Source: Craterostigma plantagineum (Eukaryota > Streptophyta > Magnoliopsida > Lamiales > Linderniaceae). From it: 64,000 nucleotides of DNA. Each line of letters opens with the position of its first letter. The stretch's first letter is position 1. Shown one piece after another: positions 27,681-41,494 of the stretch. The position numbers and the translations under genes were made by a program. Below the pieces are notes generated by a model. That model ran no database searches, was not told the origin of the DNA, and saw only the letters and a program-made list of their open reading frames with translations. The stretch is taken from contig JAPQWV010000325.1 in NCBI GenBank assembly GCA_027422505.1, forward strand, positions 496,001-560,000. The letters run 5' to 3'.

Positions 27681-30288
27681 ATTCTAGGTAATCAAGTTGA
27701 ATTTCCTGAAGAATTTGAATCAGGGTCGTCCGATTTGTCAAGTTATAGTCAAAATCGTGCAGACTGTCGGTTTAAGCCGCTTCCACTCGGACAACAACCC
27801 TAAGTTCGAATCGGGCGAATTTTCGAGGTCGAGGGACTTCGAATCGGTACAAATTTAAAACAAACAAATGCTAGATAATCAAGTTGGCTTTCCAAAGGAA
27901 TTTGAATCAGTGTCGTCCGACTTGTCAATCGAAAGTTATAGTCAAAATGTGCAGACTGCCGATTTAGGTCGATTCCACTCGGACAGCAACCCTATGTCAG
28001 AATCGGGCGATTTTTCGAGGTCGATGGACTTCAATGGGACTAACTTAAAACATAAAAATTCTAGGTAATCAAGTTGACTTTCCAGAAGAATTTGAATCAG
28101 GGTCGTCCGATTTGTCAAGTTATAGTCAAAACCGTGCAGAGTGCCGGTTTAAGCCGCTTCCACTCGGACAACAAAGTCAGAATCGGGCGAATTTTCGAGG
28201 TCGAGGGACTTCGAATCGGTACTAATTTAAAACACACAAATGCTAGATAATCAAGTTGGCTTTCCAAAGGAATTTGAATAAGTGTCGTCCTACTTGACAA
28301 TCGAAAGTTATAGTCAAAACGTGCAGACTGCCAGTTTAGGCCGATTCCACTCGGATAGCAACCCTATGTCAGAATCGGGCGATTTTTCGAGATCGATGGA
28401 CTTCGAATCGGGACTAAATTAAAGCATAAAAATTCTAGATAATCAAGTTGACTTTCCAGAAGAATTTGAATCAGGGTCGTCCGACTTGTCAATCGATAGT
28501 CATAGTCAAAATTTGCAGAGTGCCGGTTTCGGCCGATTCCACTCGGACATCAACCCTAAGTTAGAATTCGGCGAATTTTCATGGTCGATGGACTTCGAAT
28601 AGGGACTAACGTAAGAAATACAAATTCTAGATAATCAAGTTGCCTTTCCGTAGGAATTTGAATCAGGGTCTCCGACTTGTCAATCGAAAGTTATAGTCAA
28701 AATCGTGCAGACTGCCGATTTAGGTCGATTCCACTCGGACAGCAACCCTATATCAGAATCGGCGATTTTTCGAGGTCGATGGACTTCGAATCGGGACTAA
28801 CTTAAAACATAAAAATTCTAGGTAATCAAGTTGACCTCAAAACCGTGCAGACTACCGATTTAAGACGCTTCCACTCGGACAACAAAGTCAGAATCGGGCG
28901 AATTTTCGAGGTCGAGGGACTTCGAATCGGTACTAATTTAAAACACACAAATGCTAGATAATCAAGTTGGATTTCCAAATGAATTTGAATAAGTGTCGTC
29001 CTACTTGACAATCGAAAGTTATAGTCAAAACGTGCAGACTGCCAGTTTAGGCCGATTCCACTCGGATAGCAACCCTATGTCAGAATCGGGCGATTTTTCG
29101 AGATCGATGGACTTCGAATCGGGACTAAATTAAAACATAAAAATTCTAGATAATCAAGTTGACTTTCCAGAAGAATTTGAATCAGGGTCGTCAGACTTGT
29201 CAATCGATAGTCATAGTCAAAATTGTGCAGAGTGCCGGTTTCGGCCGATTCCACTCGGACAGCAACCCTAAGTTAGAATTCGGCGAATTTTCATGGTCGA
29301 TGGACTTCGAATAGGGACTAACGTAAGAAATACAAATTCTAGATAATCAAGTTGCCTTTCCGTAGGAATTTGAATCAGGGTTGTCCGACTTGTCAATCGA
29401 AAGTTATAGTCAAAATCGTGCAGACTGCCGATTTAGGTCGATTCCACTCGGACAGCAACCCTATGTCAGAATCGGGCGATTTTTCGAGGTCGATGGACTT
29501 CGAATCGGGACTAACTTAAAACATAAAAATTATAGGTAATCAAGTTGACTTTCCAGAAGAATTTGAATCAGGGTCGTCCGATTTGTCAAGTTATAGTCAA
29601 AACCGTGCAGACTGCCGGTTTAAGCCGCTTCCACTCGGACAACAAAGTTAGAATCGGGCGAATTTTCGAGGTCGAGGGACTTCGAATCGGTACTAATTTA
29701 AAACACACAAATGCTAGATAATCAAGTTGGCTTTCCAAAGGAATTTGAATAAGTGTCGTCCGACTTGACAATCGAAAGTTATAGTCAAAACGTGCAGACT
29801 GCCAGTTTAGGCCGATTCCACTCGGACAGCAACCCTATGTCAGAATCGGGCGATTTTTCGAGATCGATGGACTTCGAATCGGGACTAAATTAAAACATAA
29901 AAATTCTAGATAATCAAGTTGACTTTCCAGAAGAATTTGAATCAGGGTCGTCCGACTTGTCAATCGATAGTCATAGTCAAAATTTTGCAGAGTGCCGGTT
30001 TCGGCCGATTCCACTCGGACATCAACCCTAAGTTAGAATTCGGCGAATTTTCATGGTCGATGGACTTCGAATAGGGACTAACGTAAGAAATACAAATTCT
30101 AGATAATCAAGTTGCCTTTCCGTAGGAATTTGAATCAGGGTTCTCCGACTTGTCAATCGAAAGTTATAGTCAAAATCGTGCAGACTGCCGATTTAGGTCG
30201 ATTCCACTCGGACAGCAACCCTATGTCAGAATCGGGCGATTTTTCGAGGTCGATGGACTTCGAATCGGGACTAACTTAAAACATAAAA
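27681..30288. repeat. 14-mer HOR, copy 2 (2608 bp)
   Basis: Same order as the preceding copy, with the GTTGACC/TCAAAACCG short C monomer near 28820. It shares private marks with copy 1, such as GTCGTCCTACTTG in D and AAATTAAAGCATAAA after D, showing the two copies are recent duplicates. Confidence 0.9.
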
Positions 30289-33200
30289 ATTCTAGGTAAT
30301 CAAGTTGAATTTCCTGAAGAATTTGAATCAGGGTCGTCCGATTTGTCAAGTTATAGTCAAAATCGTGCAGACTGTCGGTTTAAGCCGCTTCCACTCGGAC
30401 AACAACCCTAAGTTCGAATCGGGCGAATTTTCGAGGTCGAGGGACTTCGAATCGGTACAAATTTAAAACAAACAAATGCTAGATAATCAAGTTGGCTTTC
30501 CAAAGGAATTTGAATCAGTGTCGTCCGACTTGTCAATCGAAAGTTATAGTCAAAATGTGCAGACTGCCGATTTAGGTCGATTCCACTCGGACAGCAACCC
30601 TATGTCAGAATCGGGCGATTTTTCGAGGTCGATGGACTTCGAATGGGACTAACTTAAAACATAAAAATTCTAGGTAATCAAGTTGACTTTCCAGAAGAAT
30701 TTGAATCAGGGTCGTCCGATTTGTCAAGTTATAGTCAAAACCGTGCAGAGTGCCGGTTTAAGCCGCTTCCACTCGGACAACAAAGTCAGAATCGGGCGAA
30801 TTTTCGAGGTCGAGGGACTTCGAATCGGTACTAATTTAAAACACACAAATGCTAGATAATCAAGTTGGCTTTCCAAAGGAATTTGAATAAGTGTCGTCCT
30901 ACTTGACAATCGAAAGTTATAGTCAAAACGTGCAGACTGCCAGTTTAGGCCGATTCCACTCGGATAGCAACCCTATGTCAGAATCGGGCGATTTTTCGAG
31001 ATCGATGGACTTCGAATCGGGACTAAATTAAAACATAAAAATTCTAGATAATCAAGTTGACTTTCCAGAAGAATTTGAATCAGGGTCGTCCGACTTGTCA
31101 ATCGATAGTCATAGTCAAAATTGTGCAGAGTGCCGGTTTCGGCCGATTCCACTCGGACAGCAACCCTAAGTTAGAATTCGGCGAATTTTCATGGTCGATG
31201 GACTTCGAATAGGGACTAACGTAAGAAATACAAATTCTAGATAATCAAGTTGCCTTTCCGTAGGAATTTGAATCAGGGTTGTCCGACTTGTCAATCGAAA
31301 GTTATAGTCAAAATCGTGCAGACTGCCGATTTAGGTCGATTCCACTCGGACAGCAACCCTATGTCAGAATCGGGCGATTTTTCGAGGTCGATGGACTTCG
31401 AATCGGGACTAACTTAAAACATAAAAATTCTAGGTAATCAAGTTGACTTTCCAGAAGAATTTGAATCAGGGTCGTCCGATTTGTCAAGTTATAGTCAAAA
31501 CCGTGCAGACTGCCGGTTTAAGCCGCTTCCACTCGGACAACAAAGTCAGAATCGGGCGAATTTTCGAGGTCGAGGGACTTCGAATCGGTACTAATTTAAA
31601 ACACACAAATGCTAATCAAGTTGGCTTTCCAAAGGAATTTGAATAAGTGTCGTCCGACTTGACAATCGAAAGTTATAGTCAAAACGTGCAGACTGCCGGT
31701 TTAGGCCGATTCCACTCGGACAGCAACCCTATGTCAGAATCGGGCGATTTTTCGAGATCGATGGACTTCGAATCGGGACTAAATTAAAACATAAAAATTC
31801 TAGATAATCAAGTTGACTTTCCAGAAGAATTTGAATCAGGGTCGTCCGACTTGTCAATCGATAGTCATAGTCAAAATTGTGCAGACTGCCGGTTTCGGCC
31901 GATTTCACTCGGACAGCAACCCTAAGTTAGAATTCGGCGAATTTTCATGGTCGATGGACTTCGAATAGGGACTAACGTAAGAAATACAAATTCTAGATAA
32001 TCAAGTTGCCTTTCCGTAGGAATTTGAATCAGGGTTCTCCGACTTGTCAATCGAAAGTTATAGTCAAAATCGTGCAGACTGCCGATTTAGGTCGATTCCA
32101 CTCGGACAGCAACCTTATATCAGAATCGGGCGATTTTTCGAGGTCGATGGACTTCGAATCGGGACTAACTTAAAATATAAAATTCTAGGTAATCAAGTTG
32201 ACTTCCAGAAGAATTTGAATCAGGGTCGTCCGATTTGTCAAGTTATAGTCAAAACCGTGCAGACTGCAGGTTTAAGCCGCTTCCACTCGGACAACAAAGT
32301 CAGAATCGGGCGAATTTTCGAGGTCGAGGTACTTCGAATCGGTACTAATTTAAAACAAACAAATGCTAGATAATCAAGTTGGCTTTCCAAAGGAATTTGA
32401 ATCAGTGTCGTCCGACTTGACAATCGAAAGTTATAGTCAAAACGTGCAGACTGCCGGTTTAGGCCGATTCCACTCGGACAGCAACCCTATGTCAGAATCG
32501 GGCGATTTTTCGAGATCGATGGACTTCGAATCGGAACTAACTTAAAACATTAAAATTCTAGATAATCAAGTGGACTTTCCAGAAGAATTTGAATCAGGGT
32601 CGTCCGACTTGTCAATCGATAGTTATAGTCAAAATTGTGCAGACTGCCGGTTTCGGCCGATTCCACTCGGACAACAACCCTAAGTTCGAATCCGGCGAAT
32701 TTTCATGGTCGATGGACTTCGAATAGGGACTAACGTAAAAAATACAAATTCTAGATAATCAAGTTGCCTTTCCATAGGAATTTGAATCAGGGTGTCCGAC
32801 TTGTCAATCGAAAGTTATAGTCAAAATCGTGCAGACTGCCGATTTAGGTCGATTCCACTCGGACAGCAACCCTATGTCAGAATCGGGCGATTTTTCGAGG
32901 TCGATGGACTTCGAATCGGGGCTAACTTAAAACATAAAAATTCTAGGTAATCAAGTTGACTTTCCAGAAGAATTTGAATCAGGGTCGTCCGATTTGTCAA
33001 GTTATAGTCAAAACCGTGCAGACTGCCGGTTTAAGCCGCTTCCACTCGGACAACAAAGTCAGAATCGGGCGAATTTTCGAGGTCGAGGGACTTCGAATCG
33101 GTACTAATTTAAAACACACAAATGCTAGATAATCAAGTTGGCTTTCCAAAGGAATTTGAATAAGTGTCGTCCGACTTGACAATCGAAAGTTATAGTCAAA

Positions 33201-34459
33201 ATGTGCAGACTGCCAGTTTAGGCCGATTCCACTCGGACAGCAACCCTATGTCAGAATCGGGCGATTTTTCGAGATCGATGGACTTCGAATCGGGACTAAA
33301 TTAAAACATAAAAATTCTAGATAATCAAGTTGACTTTCCAGAAGAATTTGAATCAGGGTCGTCCGACTTGTCAATCGATAGTCATAGTCAAAATTGTGCA
33401 GAGTGCCGGTTTCGGCCGATTCCACTCGGACAGCAACCCTAAGTTAGAATTCGGCGAATTTTCATGGTCGATGGACTTCGAATAGGGACTAACGTAAGAA
33501 ATACAAATTCTAGATAATCAAGTTGCCTTTCCGTAGGAATTTGAATCAGGGTTGTCCGACTTGTCAATCGAAAGTTATAGTCAAAATCGTGCAGACTGCC
33601 GATTTAGGTCGATTCCACTCGGACAGCAACCCTATGTCAGAATCGGGCGATTTTTCGAGGTCGATGGACTTCGAATCGGGACTAACTTAAAACATAAAAA
33701 TTCTAGGTAATCAAGTTGACTTTCCAGAAGAATTTGAATCAGGGTCGTCCGATTTGTCAAGTTATAGTCAAAACCGTGCAGACTGCCGGTTTAAGCCGCT
33801 TCCACTCGGACAACAAAGTTAGACTCGGGCGAATTTTCGAGGTCGAGGGACTTCGAATCGGTACTAATTTAAAACACACAAATGCTAGATAATCAAGTTG
33901 GCTTTCCAAAGGAATTTGAATAAGTGTCGTCCGACTTGACAATCGAAAGTTATAGTCAAAACGTGCAGACTGCCGGTTTAGGCCTATTCCACTCGGACAG
34001 CAACCCTATGTCAGAATCGGGCGATATTTCGAGATCGATGGACTTCGAATCGGGACTAAATTAAAACATAAAAATTCTAGATAATCAAGTTGACTTTCCA
34101 GAAGAATTTGAATCAGGGTCGTCCGACTTGTCAATCGATAGTCATAGTCAAAATTGTGCAGACTGCCGGTTTCGGCCGATTCCACTCGGACAGCAACCCT
34201 AAGTTAGAATTCGGCGAATTTTCATGGTCGATGGACTTCGAATAGGGACTAACGTAAGAAATACAAATTCTAGATAATCAAGTTGCCTTTCCGTAGGAAT
34301 TTGAATCAGGGTTCTCCGACTTGTCAATCGAAAGTTATAGTCAAAATCGTGCAGACTGCCGATTTAGGTCGATTCCACTCGGACAGCAACCCTATGTCAG
34401 AATCGGGCGATTTTTCGAGGTCGATGGACTTCGAATCGGGACTAACTTAAAACATAAAA
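30289..34459. repeat. Mixed-order satellite region
   Basis: Order C2-D2-C-D-A-B-C-D-A-B-C'-D'-A'/A hybrid-B-C-D-A-B-C-D-A-B. It begins like the 14-mer but has a full C where the 14-mer has cs, then borrows the C'-D'-A' section of the 8-mer. The D monomer starting near 31610 has lost a few bases (ATGCTAATCAAG). The A' monomer near 32562 starts with A landmarks and ends with A' landmarks. Confidence 0.82.
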
Positions 34460-35923
34460 ATTCTAGGTAATCAAGTTATAGTCAAAAACGTGCAGGACTA
34501 CCGATTTAAGCCGCTTCCACTCGGACAACAAAGTCAGAATCGGGCGAATTTTCGAAGTCGATGGACTTCGAATCGGTACTAATTAAAACAAACAAATTCT
34601 AGATAATCAAGTTGGTTTTCCAAAAGAATTTGAATCAGTGTCGTCCGACTTGTCAATCGAAAGTTATAGTCAAAATTGTGCAGACTGCCGATTTAGGCCG
34701 ATTCCACTCGGACAGCAACCCTATGTCAGAATCGGGCGATTTTTCGAGGTCGATGGTCTTCGAATCGGGACTAACTTAAAACATTAAAATTCTAGATAAT
34801 CAAGTTGGATTACCATAAGAATTTGAATCAGGGTCGTCTGACTTGTCAATCGAAGTTATAGTCAAAATTGTGCAGACTGCCGGTTTCGGCCGATTCCACA
34901 CGGACAGCAACCCTAAGTTAGAATCGGCAAATTTTCAAGGTCGATGGACTTCGAATCGGGACTAACGTAAAAAATAAAAATTCTAGATAATCAAGTTGTC
35001 TTTCCAAAGGAATTTGAATCAGGGTTGTCCAACTTTTCAATCGAAAGTTATACTCAAAATCGTGCAGACTGCCGATTTAGGTCGATTCCACTCGGACAGC
35101 AACCTATGTCAGAATCGGGCGATTTTTCGAGGTCGATGGACTTCGAATCGGGACTAACTTAAAACATAAAAATTCTAGGTAATCAAGTTGAATTTCCTGA
35201 AGAATTTGAATCAGGGTCGTCCGATTTGTCAAGTTATAGTCAAAATCGTGCAGACTGTCGGTTTAAGCCGATTCCACTCGGACAACAACCCTAAGTCAGA
35301 ATCGGGCGAATTTTCGAGGTCGAGGGACTTCGAATCGGTACAAATTTAAAACAAACAAATGCTAGATAATCAAGTTGGCTTTCCAAAGGAATTTGAATCA
35401 GTGTCGTCCGACTTGTCAATCGAAAGTTTTAGTCAAAATGTGCAGACTGCCGATTTAGGTCGATTCCACTCGGACAGCAACCCTATGTCAGAATCGGGCG
35501 ATTTTTCGAGGTCGATGGACTTCCAATTGGGACTAACTTAAAACATAAAAATTCTAGGTAATCAAGTGACTTTCCAGAAGAATTTGAATCAGGGTCGTCC
35601 GATTTGTCAAGTTATAGTCAAAACCGTGCAGAGTGCCGGTTTAAGCCGCTTCCACTCGGACAACAAAGTCAGAATCGGGCGAATTTTCGAGGTCGAGGGA
35701 CTTCGAATCGGTACTAATTTAAAACACACAAATGCTAGATAATCAAGTTGGCTTTCCAAAGGAATTTGAATAAGTGTCGTCCGACTTGACAATCGAAAGT
35801 TATAGTCAAAACGTGCAGACTGTCGATTTAGGTCGATTCCACTCGGACAGCAATCCTATGTCAGAATCGGGCGATTTTTCGAGGTCGATGGACTTCGAAT
35901 CGGGACTAACTTAAAACATAAAA
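34460..35923. repeat. Recurrent 1.46-kb block, copy 3, with recombinant last monomer
   Basis: Order cs-Ds-A''-B''-C2-D2-C-D as at 3567 and 20984. Differences are AAAACGTGCAGGACTACCG in the short C and a last monomer that starts as D (ATGCTAG, AATAAGTGTCG) and switches near 35820 to the CTGTCGATTTAGGTCG type, ending like B and leading into C2. Confidence 0.85.
34551..34572. other. Perfect dyad in a short C monomer (example)
   Basis: Arms TTCGAAGTC and GACTTCGAA flank a GATG spacer, a perfect 9-bp inverted repeat. Most other monomers carry the same place with one or two mismatches (TTCGAGGTC or TTCGAGATC on the left arm). Another perfect example is at 21075-21096. Confidence 0.9.
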
Positions 35924-38546
35924 ATTCTAGGTAATCAAGTTGAATTTCCTGAAGAATTTGAATCAGGGTCGTCCGATTTGTCAAGTTATAGTCAAAATCG
36001 TGCAGACTGTCGGTTTAAGCCGCTTCCACTCGGACAACAACCCTAAGTCAGAATCGGGCGAATTTTCGAGGTCGAGGGACTTCGAATCGGTACAAATTTA
36101 AAACAAACAAATGCTAGATAATCAAGTTGGCTTTCCAAAGGAATTTGAATCAGTGTCGTCCGACTTGTCAATCGAAAGTTATAGTCAAAATGTGCAGACT
36201 GTCGATTTAGGTCGATTCCACTCGGACAGCAATCCTATGTCAGAATCGGGCGATTTTTCGAGGTCGATGGACTTCGAATTGGGACTAACTTAAAACATAA
36301 AAATTCTAGGTAATCAAGTTGACTTTCCAGAAGAATTCGAATCAGGGTCGTCCGATTTGTCAAGTTATAGTCAAAACCGTGCAGAGTGCCGGTTTAAGCC
36401 GCTTCCACTCGGACAACAAAGTCAGAATCGGGCGAATTTTCGAGGTCGAGGGACTTCGAATCGGTACTAACTTAAAAACACACAAATGCTAGATAATCAA
36501 GTTGGCTTTCCAAAGGAATTTGAATAAGTGTCGTCCGACTTGACAATCGAAAGTTATAGTCAAAACGTGCAGACTGCCAGTTTAGGCCGATTCCACTCGG
36601 ATAGCAACCCTATGTCAGAATCGGGCGATTTTTCGAGATCGATGGACTTCGAATCGGGACTAAATTAAAACATAAAAATTCTAGATAATCAAGTTGAATT
36701 TCCAGAAGAATTTGAATCAGGGTCGTCCGACTTGTCAATCGATAGTCATAGTCAAAATTGTGCAGAGTGCCGGTTTCGGCCGATTCCACTCGGACAGCAA
36801 CCCTAAGTTAGAATTCGGCGAATTTTCATGGTCGATGGACTTCGAATAGGGACTAACGTAAGAAATACAAATTCTAGATAATCAAGTTGCCTTTCCGTAG
36901 GAATTTGAATCAGGGTTCTCCGACTTGTCAATTGAAAGTTATAGTCAAAATCGTGCAGACTGTCGATTTAGGTCGATTCCACTCGGACAGCAACCCTATG
37001 TCAGAATCGGGCGATTTTTCGAGGTCGATGGACTTCGAATCGGGACTAAATTAAAACATAAAAATTCTAGATAATCAAGTTGACTTTCCAGAAGAATTTG
37101 AATCAGGGTCGTCCGACTTGTCAATCGATAGTCATAGTCAAAATTGTGCAGACTGCCGGTTTCGGCCGATTCCACTCGGACAGCAACCCTAAGTTAGAAT
37201 TCGGCGAATTTTCATGGTCGATGGACTTCGAATAGGACTAACGTCAGAAATACAAATTCTAGATAATCAAGTTGCCTTTCCGTAGGAATTTGAATCAGGG
37301 TTCTCCGACTTGTCAATCGAAAGTTATAGTCAAAATCGTACAGACTGCCGATTTAGGTCGATTCCACTCGGACAGCAACCCTATGTCAGAATCGGGCGAT
37401 TTTTCGAGGTCGATGGACTTCGAATCGGGACTAACTTAAAACGTAAAAATTCTAGGTAATCAAGTTATAGTCAAAACCGTGCAAACTACCGGTTTAAGCC
37501 GCTTCCACTCGGACAACAAAGTCAGAATCGGGCGAATTTTCGAAGTCGATGGACTTCGAATCGGTACTAATTTAAAACAAACAAATTCTAGATAATCAAG
37601 TTGGTTTTCCGAAAGAATTTGAATCAGTGTCGTCCGACTTGTCAATCGAAAGTTATAGTCAAAATTGTGCAGACTGCCGATTTAGGCCGATTCCACTCGG
37701 ACAGCAACCCTATGTAAGAATCGGGCGATTTTTCGAGGTCGATGGACTTCGAATCGGGACTAACTTAAAACATTAAAATTCTAGATAATCAAGTAGGATT
37801 ACCATAAGAATTTGAATCAGGGTCGTCTGACTTGTCAATCGAAGTTATAGTCAAAATTGTGCAGACTGCTGGTTTCGGCCGATTCCACACGGACAGCAAC
37901 CCTAAGTTAGAATTCGGCAAATTTTAAAGGTCGATGGACTTCGAATCGGGACTAACGTAAAAAATAAAAATTCTAGATAATCAAGTTGACTTTCCAGAAG
38001 AATTTGAATCAGGGTCGTCCGACTTGTCAATCGATAGTCATAGTCAAAATTGCGCAGAGTGCCGGTTTCGGCCGATTCCACTCGGACAGCAACCCTAAGT
38101 TAGAATTCGGCGAATTTTCATGGTCGATCGACTTCGAATAGGGACTAACGTAAGAAATACAAATTCTAGATAATCAAGTTGCCTTCCGAAGGAATTTGAA
38201 TCAGGGTTCTCCGACATGTCAATCGAAAGTTATAGTCAAAATCGTGCAGACTGTCGATTTAGGTCGATTCCACTCGGACAGCAACCCTATGTCAGAATCG
38301 GGCGATTTTTCGAGGTCGATGGACTTCGAATCGGTACAAATTTAAAACAAACAAATGCTAGGTAATCAAGTTGGCTTTCCAAAGGAATTTGAATCAGTGT
38401 CGTCCGACTTGTCAATCGAAAGTTATAGTCAAAATGTGCAGACTGCCGATTTAGGTCGATTCCACTCGGACAGCAACCCTATGTCAGAATCGGGCGATTT
38501 TTCGAGGTCGATGGACTTCGAATCGGGACTAACTTAAAACATAAAA
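35924..38546. repeat. Second type of 14-mer HOR (2623 bp)
   Basis: Order C2-D2-C-D-A-B-A-B-cs-Ds-A''-A-B/D2 junction-D2. It differs from the 25-30 kb 14-mer by direct B to A steps, where a B body carries a D-like end (CTAAATTAAAACATAAA). The short C monomer starts at about 37446 and reads CCGTGCAAACTACCGG. Confidence 0.85.
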
Positions 38547-41494
38547 ATTCTAGGTAATCAAGTTGAATTTCCTGAAGAATTTGAATCAGGGTCGTCCGAT
38601 TTGTCAAGTAATAGTCAAAATCGTGCAGACTGTCGGTTTAAGCCGCTTCCACTCGGACAACAACCCTAAGTCAGAATCGGGCGAATTTTCGAGGTCGAGG
38701 GACTTCCAATCGGTACAAATTTAAAACAAACAAATGCTAGATAATCAAGTTGGCTTTCCAAAGGAATTTGAATCAGTGTCGTCCGACTTGTCAATCGAAA
38801 GTTATAGTCAAAATGTGCAGACTGTCGATTTAGGTCGATTCCACTCGGACAGCAATCCTATGTCAGAATCGGGCGATTTTTCGAGGTCGATGGACTTCGA
38901 ATTGGGACTAACTTAAAACATAAAAATTCTAGGTAATCAAGTTGACTTTCCAGAAGAATTCGAATCAGGGTCGTCCGATTTGTCAAGTTATAGTCAAAAC
39001 CGTGCAGAGTGCCGGTTTAAGCCGCTTCCACTCGGACAACAAAGTCAGAATCGGGCGAATTTTCGAGGTCGAGGGACTTCGAATCGGTACTAACTTAAAA
39101 CACACAAATGCTAGATAATCAAGTTGGCTTTCCAAAGGAATTTGAATAAGTGTCGTCCGACTTGACAATCGAAAGTTATAGTCAAAACGTGCAGACTGCC
39201 AGTTTAGGCCGATTCCACTCGGATAGCAACCCTATGTCAGAATCGGGCGATTTTTCGAGATCGATGGACTTCGAATCGGGACTAAATTAAAACATAAAAA
39301 TTCTAGATAATCAAGTTGACTTTCCAGAAGAATTTGAATCAGGGTCGTCCGACTTGTCAATCGATAGTCATAGTCAAAATTGTGCAGAGTGCCGGTTTCG
39401 GCCGATTCCACTCGGACAGCAACCCTAAGTTAGAATTCGGCGAATTTTCATGGTCGATGGACTTCGAATAGGGACTAACGTAAGAAATACAAATTCTAGA
39501 TAATCAAGTTGCCTTTCCGTAGGAATTTGAATCAGGGTTCTCCGACTTGTCAATTGAAAGTTATAGTCAAAATCGTGCAGACTCTCGATTTAGGTCGATT
39601 CCACTCGGACAGCAACCCTATGTCAGAATCGGGCGATTTTTCGAGGTCGATGGACTTCGAATCGGGACTAAATTAAAACATAAAAATTCTAGATAATCAA
39701 GTTGACTTTCCAGAAGAATTTGAATCAGGGTCGTCCGACTTGTCAATCGATAGTCATAGTCAAAATTGTGCAGACTGCCGGTTTCGGCCGATTCCACTCG
39801 GACAGCAACCCTAAGTTAGAATTCGGCGAATTTTCATGGTCGATGGACTTCGAATAGGGACTAACGTAAGAAATATAAATTCTGGATAATCAAGTTGCCT
39901 TTCCGTAGGAATTTGAATCAGGGTTCTCCGACTTGTCAATCGAAAGTTCTAGTCAAAATCGTACAGACTGCCGATTTAGGTCGATTCCACTCGGACAGCA
40001 ACCCTATGTCAGAATCGGGCGATTTTTCGAGGTCGATGGACTTCGAATCGAGACTAACTTAAAACATAAAAATTCTAGGTAATCAAGTTATGTCAAAACC
40101 GTGCAAACTACCGGTTTAAGCCGCTTCCACTCGGACAACAAAGTCAGAATCGGGCGAATTTTCGAAGTCGATGGACTTCGAATCGGTACTAATTTAAAAC
40201 AAACAAATTCTAGATAATCAAGTTGGTTTTCCGAAAGAATTTGAATCAGTGTCGTCCGACTTGTCAATCGAAAGTTATAGTCAAAATTGTGCAGACTGCC
40301 GATTTAGGCCGATTCCACTCGGACAGCAACCCTATGTTAGAATCGGGCGATTTTTCGAGGTCGATGGACTTCGAATCGGGACTAACTTAAAACATTAAAA
40401 TTCTAGATAATCAAGTTGGATTACCATAAGAATTTGAATCAGGGTCGTCTGACTTGTCATCGAAGTTATAGTCAAAATTGTGCAGACTGCTGGTTTCGGC
40501 CGATTCCACACGGACAGCAACCCTAAGTTAGAATTCGGCAAATTTTCAAGGTCGATGGACTTCGAATCGGGACTAACGTAAAAAATAAAAATTCTAGATA
40601 ATCAAGTTGACTTTCCAGAAGAATTTGAATCAGGGTCGTCCGACTTGTCAATCGATAGTCATAGTCAAAATTGTGCAGAGTGCCGGTTTCGGCCGATTCC
40701 ACTCGGACAGCAACCCTAAGTTAGAATTCGGCGAATTTTCATGGTCGATGGACTTCGAATAGGGACTAACGTAAGAAATATAAATTCTAGATAATCAAGT
40801 TGCCTTTCCGTAGGAATTTGAATCAGGGTTCTCCGACTTGTCAATCGAAAGTTATAGTCAAAATCGTACAGACTGCCGATTTAGGTCGATTCCACTCGGA
40901 CAGCAACCCTATGTCAGAATCGGGCGATTTTTCGAGGTCGATGGACTTCGAATCGGGACTAACTTAAAACATAAAAATTCTAGGTAATCAAGTTATAGTC
41001 AAAACCGTGCAAACTACCGGTTTAAGCCGCTTCCACTCGGACAACAAAGTCAGAATCGGGCGAATTTTCGAAGTCGATGGACTTCGAATCGGTACTAATT
41101 TAAAACAAACAAATTCTAGATAATCAAGTTGGTTTCCGAAAGAATTTGAATCAGTGTCGTCCGACTTGTCAATCGAAAGTTATAGTCAAAATTGTGCAGA
41201 CTGCCGATTTAGGCCGATTCCACTCGGACAGCAACCTATGTTAGAATCGGGCGTTTTTCGAGGTCGATGGACTTCGAATCGGGACTAACTTAAAACATTA
41301 AAATTCTAGATAATCAAGTTGGATTACCATAAGAATTTGAATCAGGGTCGTCTGACTTGTCAATCGAAGTTATAGTCAAAATTGTGCAGACTGCTGGTTT
41401 CGGCCGATTCCACACGGACAGCAACCCTAAGTTAGAATTCGGCAAATTTTCAAGGTCGATGGACTTCGAATCGGGACTAACGTAAAAAATAAAA
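38547..41494. repeat. 16-mer HOR (2948 bp)
   Basis: Order C2-D2-C-D-A-B-A-B-cs-Ds-A''-A-B-cs-Ds-A''. It contains two short C monomers (near 40073 and 40975), 902 bp apart, and a local 5-mer A''-A-B-cs-Ds starting at 40400 and restarting as A'' at 41303. Confidence 0.83.
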
